Below are positions 6,340-8,528 of a stretch of 8,528 bases of DNA, piece by piece. Origin of the DNA: Gammaproteobacteria bacterium (GTDB taxonomy: Bacteria; Pseudomonadota; Gammaproteobacteria; Steroidobacterales; Steroidobacteraceae); NCBI GenBank assembly GCA_003165495.1, contig PMMB01000310.1, positions 1 through 8,528 on the forward strand, in the 5' to 3' direction. The position numbers and the translations under genes are program-made. Below the pieces are notes generated by a model. The model worked only from the letters and a program-made list of their open reading frames with translations. It made no database searches and had not been told where the DNA came from. Position 1 is the stretch's first letter, and every line of letters starts with the position of its first letter.

Positions 6340-7323
6340 TTGCCTAATATCCTTGTCATTGCTCATCGCGGCGCCAGCGGCGAGCGACCGGAACACACGA
6401 TCGAGTCCTATCGGCTGGCGATCGAGGAAGGTGCCGATTACATCGAGCCAGATTTAGTCATGACTCGCGACGGCGTGCTCATTGCGCGGCACGAGAATGA
6501 GATCGGGGGCACCACCGACGTTGCACAACATCCGGAGTTCGCTACACGGCGCCGCACCCAGATCATCGACGGCGAAACCATGACGGGGTGGTTCAGCGAA
6601 GATTTCACCATCGCGGAGATCAAGACTCTGCGTGCTCGGGAACGCCTACCGGCGTTGCGCCCGCAGAACTGCGCCTTTGACGGACAATTCACGGTCCCCA
6701 CATTTGATGAAATCATGCAATTGGCGACCGATGCCAATCGGCGGCGCGGCGGTGCCCGAAAGATCGGCGTGTACCCGGAGACCAAGCACCCGGCCCATTT
6801 CGCTGGGATCGGCTTGCCGCTCGAACTGGCCGTCCTTAATGCCTTGCAGCGCCACGACTATGTCGCGGACGGCAGCCCGGTGTTCATTCAGTCGTTCGAT
6901 CCGCGCAATCTGCGGCAATTACGCGGCATGACCCGACTGCCCTTGGTGCAACTGCTGGAACACGAACTGGGTGACTTGGGTGAGATTGCAAATTACGCCG
7001 ATGGGATCGGCATCGCGAAGTCTCTGGCGAGCGCCGAAGGAGTACGTGCGGCACATGCCGTGAATCTCAAGGTCCATGTGTGGACTTTTCGCGCCGAGAA
7101 TGAGTTTCTTCCCGACGATTTGAAGGTCGGCGACTCGCCTGCGGCGCATGGTGATCTTGATGCCGAAATTCAGCGGTTTCTGAGTCGCGGCATCGACGGC
7201 TTCTTCGTTGATTTTCCTGCAGTAGGCGTACGGGTACGAGACGCTTACATCTCTGGGGTCCAGGACTTGCACCAGCCGCTGACCGAGACCAGCTTGCCGG
7301 GGAAGAGACTGCACGGACGGTAG
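6340..7323 (+). CDS. Glycerophosphodiester phosphodiesterase (GDPD family)
   Basis: The enzyme hydrolyses glycerophosphodiesters, released by phospholipid turnover, to glycerol 3-phosphate and an alcohol. The 327-residue sequence shows the metal and active-site residues of the TIM-barrel family: HRG (H9, R10), PEHT (17-20, usually PENT), EPD (E36, D38), H51, and PETK (E147, K149). Late barrel motifs VHVWTFRAEN (245-254) and GIDGFFVDFP (284-293) are also present. No signal peptide is seen, so it is probably cytoplasmic. The start is TTG at 6340: an in-frame TGA at 6322 closes the frame upstream and no ATG or GTG is available. No good ribosome binding site precedes it. An 8-codon ORF (ATG 6321 to TAA 6347) overlaps the start and could couple translation. 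Residues after about 300 extend beyond the usual barrel end and are encoded antisense to the HiPIP gene. Confidence 0.92.
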   Translation: MPNILVIAHRGASGERPEHTIESYRLAIEEGADYIEPDLVMTRDGVLIARHENEIGGTTDVAQHPEFATRRRTQIIDGETMTGWFSEDFTIAEIKTLRARERLPALRPQNCAFDGQFTVPTFDEIMQLATDANRRRGGARKIGVYPETKHPAHFAGIGLPLELAVLNALQRHDYVADGSPVFIQSFDPRNLRQLRGMTRLPLVQLLEHELGDLGEIANYADGIGIAKSLASAEGVRAAHAVNLKVHVWTFRAENEFLPDDLKVGDSPAAHGDLDAEIQRFLSRGIDGFFVDFPAVGVRVRDAYISGVQDLHQPLTETSLPGKRLHGR

Positions 7324-7565
7324 TTATTGCCGGCGCTTCCCTGGAGTAGCAGGCAGTTCTCGCAAGTCGATCCCTTCACGAAGCCCGGGTACTTCTTGAC
7401 GTCTACTTGAGCGGCGTTTTCGACGTAACCCAACGCGACCGCGGCCGGGTCTTTCATGTCGAGTCGCTCAGGCGCAGCACTCCGTGTCCGGCGCCAGGGC
7501 AAAGCGGCAGACAAGCCGGCGGCCCAACTCAAGTTCTTGATTATCTCGCGACGCGACACGTTCAT
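7245..7565 (-). CDS. High-potential iron-sulfur protein (HiPIP), Tat-exported
   Basis: HiPIPs are small periplasmic one-electron carriers with a 4Fe-4S cluster. This 106-residue protein has the four cluster cysteines C68, C71, C85 and C99 (CxxC, then two gaps of 13), with the typical GSTCENCLLLQG and GWCKSW surroundings. The N-terminus SRREIIKNLSWAAGLSAALPW carries a twin-arginine motif (SRRxxxK) and a hydrophobic stretch, fitting export of a folded cofactor protein by Tat. The stop lies inside the convergent phosphodiesterase gene; codons from residue 82 on, including C85 and C99, overlap it. The gene follows the DUF3570 gene by 41 bp and may be co-transcribed, but a perfect TATAAT just 5 nt before the ATG suggests its own, possibly leaderless, transcript. 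No Shine-Dalgarno site is visible. Confidence 0.93.
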   Translation of the reverse strand: MNVSRREIIKNLSWAAGLSAALPWRRTRSAAPERLDMKDPAAVALGYVENAAQVDVKKYPGFVKGSTCENCLLLQGSAGNNYRPCSLFPGKLVSVSGWCKSWTPEM

Positions 7566-7570
7566 ACTTT

Positions 7571-7576
7571 ATTATA
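7571..7576 (-). promoter_or_regulatory. Candidate -10 element (TATAAT) of the HiPIP gene
   Basis: A consensus TATAAT on the minus strand ends 5 nt before the HiPIP ATG, which would place transcription start at or near the start codon. No good -35 box is seen at 16-18 bp spacing (aagtgc-like sequence there). A dyad abuts it upstream. It may be chance in this locally AT-rich gap. Confidence 0.4.
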
Positions 7577-7596
7577 TGCGGAAATTCGAGTCCGCA
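7577..7596 (-). promoter_or_regulatory. 6-bp dyad (TGCGGA / TCCGCA) next to the HiPIP -10 element
   Basis: TGCGGA at 7577-7582 and TCCGCA at 7591-7596 are perfect inverted copies separated by 8 nt, in the position of a promoter spacer. This fits an operator for a dimeric regulator; it could also fold as a small hairpin after the DUF3570 stop. No T tract follows, so a terminator is less likely. Confidence 0.35.
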
Positions 7597-7606
7597 CTTT
7601 ATCGGG

Positions 7607-8528
7607 TCAGAAGAACATAGATATATAGACCTGGTAAATCATCGCGTCGAAGGCGTACAGCGGTTCTGTGCCGGGCGGGTAGCCGTTGTTGAAGTTGTAG
7701 TCCTTTATATTTCTAAAGTCTTTGTATTTGAATTGAATTCGGGTCACGTCAAAGCTGGCGGTGGCGCGCTTGAAGATCAGGAAACCCTCCGGCGCGAAGG
7801 CCCAGGTGACCTTCCCATCAATGGTGTTATTGGTCGATGCCGCGAGATTCTGGTCGCGAGCCTCGAAGTTCTGCGAGTTCGCGAAGGGAAACAAGTCGCT
7901 GTAGAACGTGGCGTGATTCTGGCTGTAATGCCGGAGCCGCCCTTCGAAGATGAACATGTTGGAGACGGGCTGCGTGTAGCCCAACTCGATGGTGTTCGCG
8001 CGAATGCCCCAGGTGTCGCTGAAATACCGGTACGACACGGACGCCGCCGCGCGATACGGTAGATAGTACTTCGCGCGTCCCTCCACCGCCGTGCTGGTGC
8101 GAGTGTTGGGATAGACCTGGGAACCGAACGAATACCCTACTAGCGGCACCGTGGGATCGAAGTAACGAATGGAGCGGTACGGGTTGCTCAAGAGCCCCTG
8201 GTCCGTAATGACTTCCAGGGTCATTCCTGCGATCAGATTTTTGGTGATGACCTGCGACAGTCCGCCTTCGTAGCTGCGGCTCTGTGCGTGTCCCAGCCAA
8301 TCGATGATCGGTGCATAGTTTTTCCCGTTGTTTTCACCCACTTTATTCCGGCTGTCCGTAAATCCGAGCGTTACGGTGGTCAAATCGCCGAACATGTCCT
8401 GGCTCAATGAGAAATGCGTCGTGTTGGAGATGTAGTCGCGCTCGGTGCTATTGGTGTACGAGAGGTTGTACTGAGTCTTGTCGTGGATGTAGTCGACCGA
8501 GAGTGTCTTTTGCTTGCGCTCGTCCTCG
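7607..8528 (-). CDS. DUF3570 domain protein, outer-membrane beta-barrel type, 5' end outside window
   Basis: About 306 C-terminal residues are in the window, open through position 8527. The visible start resembles the core of DUF3570: LSVDYIHDKTQYNLSYTNSTERDYISNTTHFSLSQ is followed by alternating polar/aromatic strands through to VSYRYFSDTWGIRANTIELGYTQ and FIFEGRLRHYSQNHATFYSD. It ends in YQVYISMFF, a terminal-Phe beta strand as in proteins inserted by the BAM complex. This supports an outer-membrane barrel; biochemical function is unknown. Family members often sit next to DUF4266, thioredoxin-like and ApbE-type flavinylation genes, which would lie to the right of this window. The HiPIP downstream fits a redox-related envelope locus. 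The true start is not in the window; the TTG at 8407 is internal. Confidence 0.85.
   Translation of the reverse strand, partial: EDERKQKTLSVDYIHDKTQYNLSYTNSTERDYISNTTHFSLSQDMFGDLTTVTLGFTDSRNKVGENNGKNYAPIIDWLGHAQSRSYEGGLSQVITKNLIAGMTLEVITDQGLLSNPYRSIRYFDPTVPLVGYSFGSQVYPNTRTSTAVEGRAKYYLPYRAAASVSYRYFSDTWGIRANTIELGYTQPVSNMFIFEGRLRHYSQNHATFYSDLFPFANSQNFEARDQNLAASTNNTIDGKVTWAFAPEGFLIFKRATASFDVTRIQFKYKDFRNIKDYNFNNGYPPGTEPLYAFDAMIYQVYISMFF

Overview
The window looks like chromosomal DNA from a GC-rich gammaproteobacterium. The best clue is the pair of an ECF sigma factor of the 'Sig-70 X6' type and a membrane-anchored serine/threonine kinase with TPR repeats. This pair is expanded in Xanthomonadales, Rhodanobacteraceae and Steroidobacter-like lineages. 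The HiPIP and DUF3570 genes fit the same range. This placement is inference; no rRNA or tRNA is present to fix it. I see no insertion sequence, CRISPR array, tRNA or phage gene.

Layout. From 5589 leftward to position 1, five genes run on the minus strand: ECF sigma factor (5023-5589), TPR serine/threonine kinase (2318-5026, overlapping the sigma gene by ATGA), a secreted Ysc84/SYLF lipid-binding protein (1418-2242), a 3-hydroxyisobutyrate-dehydrogenase-like NAD(P) reductase (596-1414, 3 bp gap), and a SAM hydroxide adenosyltransferase (about 599 to beyond position 1). The last three are tightly packed. The kinase-Ysc84 gap is only 75 bp, so all five could be one transcript.

Divergent from the sigma gene, after a 177-bp intergenic region, lie two small plus-strand genes for predicted exported proteins. 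The first (5767-6027) is almost entirely a 13-residue proline-rich tandem repeat. The second (6044-6238) follows 16 bp later. A 14-bp hairpin (6263-6296) lies behind them. Next on the plus strand is a glycerophosphodiester phosphodiesterase (6340-7323) with a TTG start. Its last 79 bp overlap, tail to tail, a minus-strand Tat-exported high-potential iron-sulfur protein (7245-7565). That gene follows a DUF3570 outer-membrane-type protein that runs off the right edge.

How they may work together. The kinase probably senses something in the periplasm through its C-terminal TPR half and controls its partner sigma factor by phosphorylating a threonine in region 2.2, as reported for other ECF/kinase pairs. 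The adjacent divergent exported repeat protein is the obvious candidate target. The most noteworthy point is that repeat gene: all differences between its 39-bp copies are synonymous, so the peptide itself appears to be under selection. The SAM hydrolase with an apparent export signal and no ordinary start codon is the next most unusual item.
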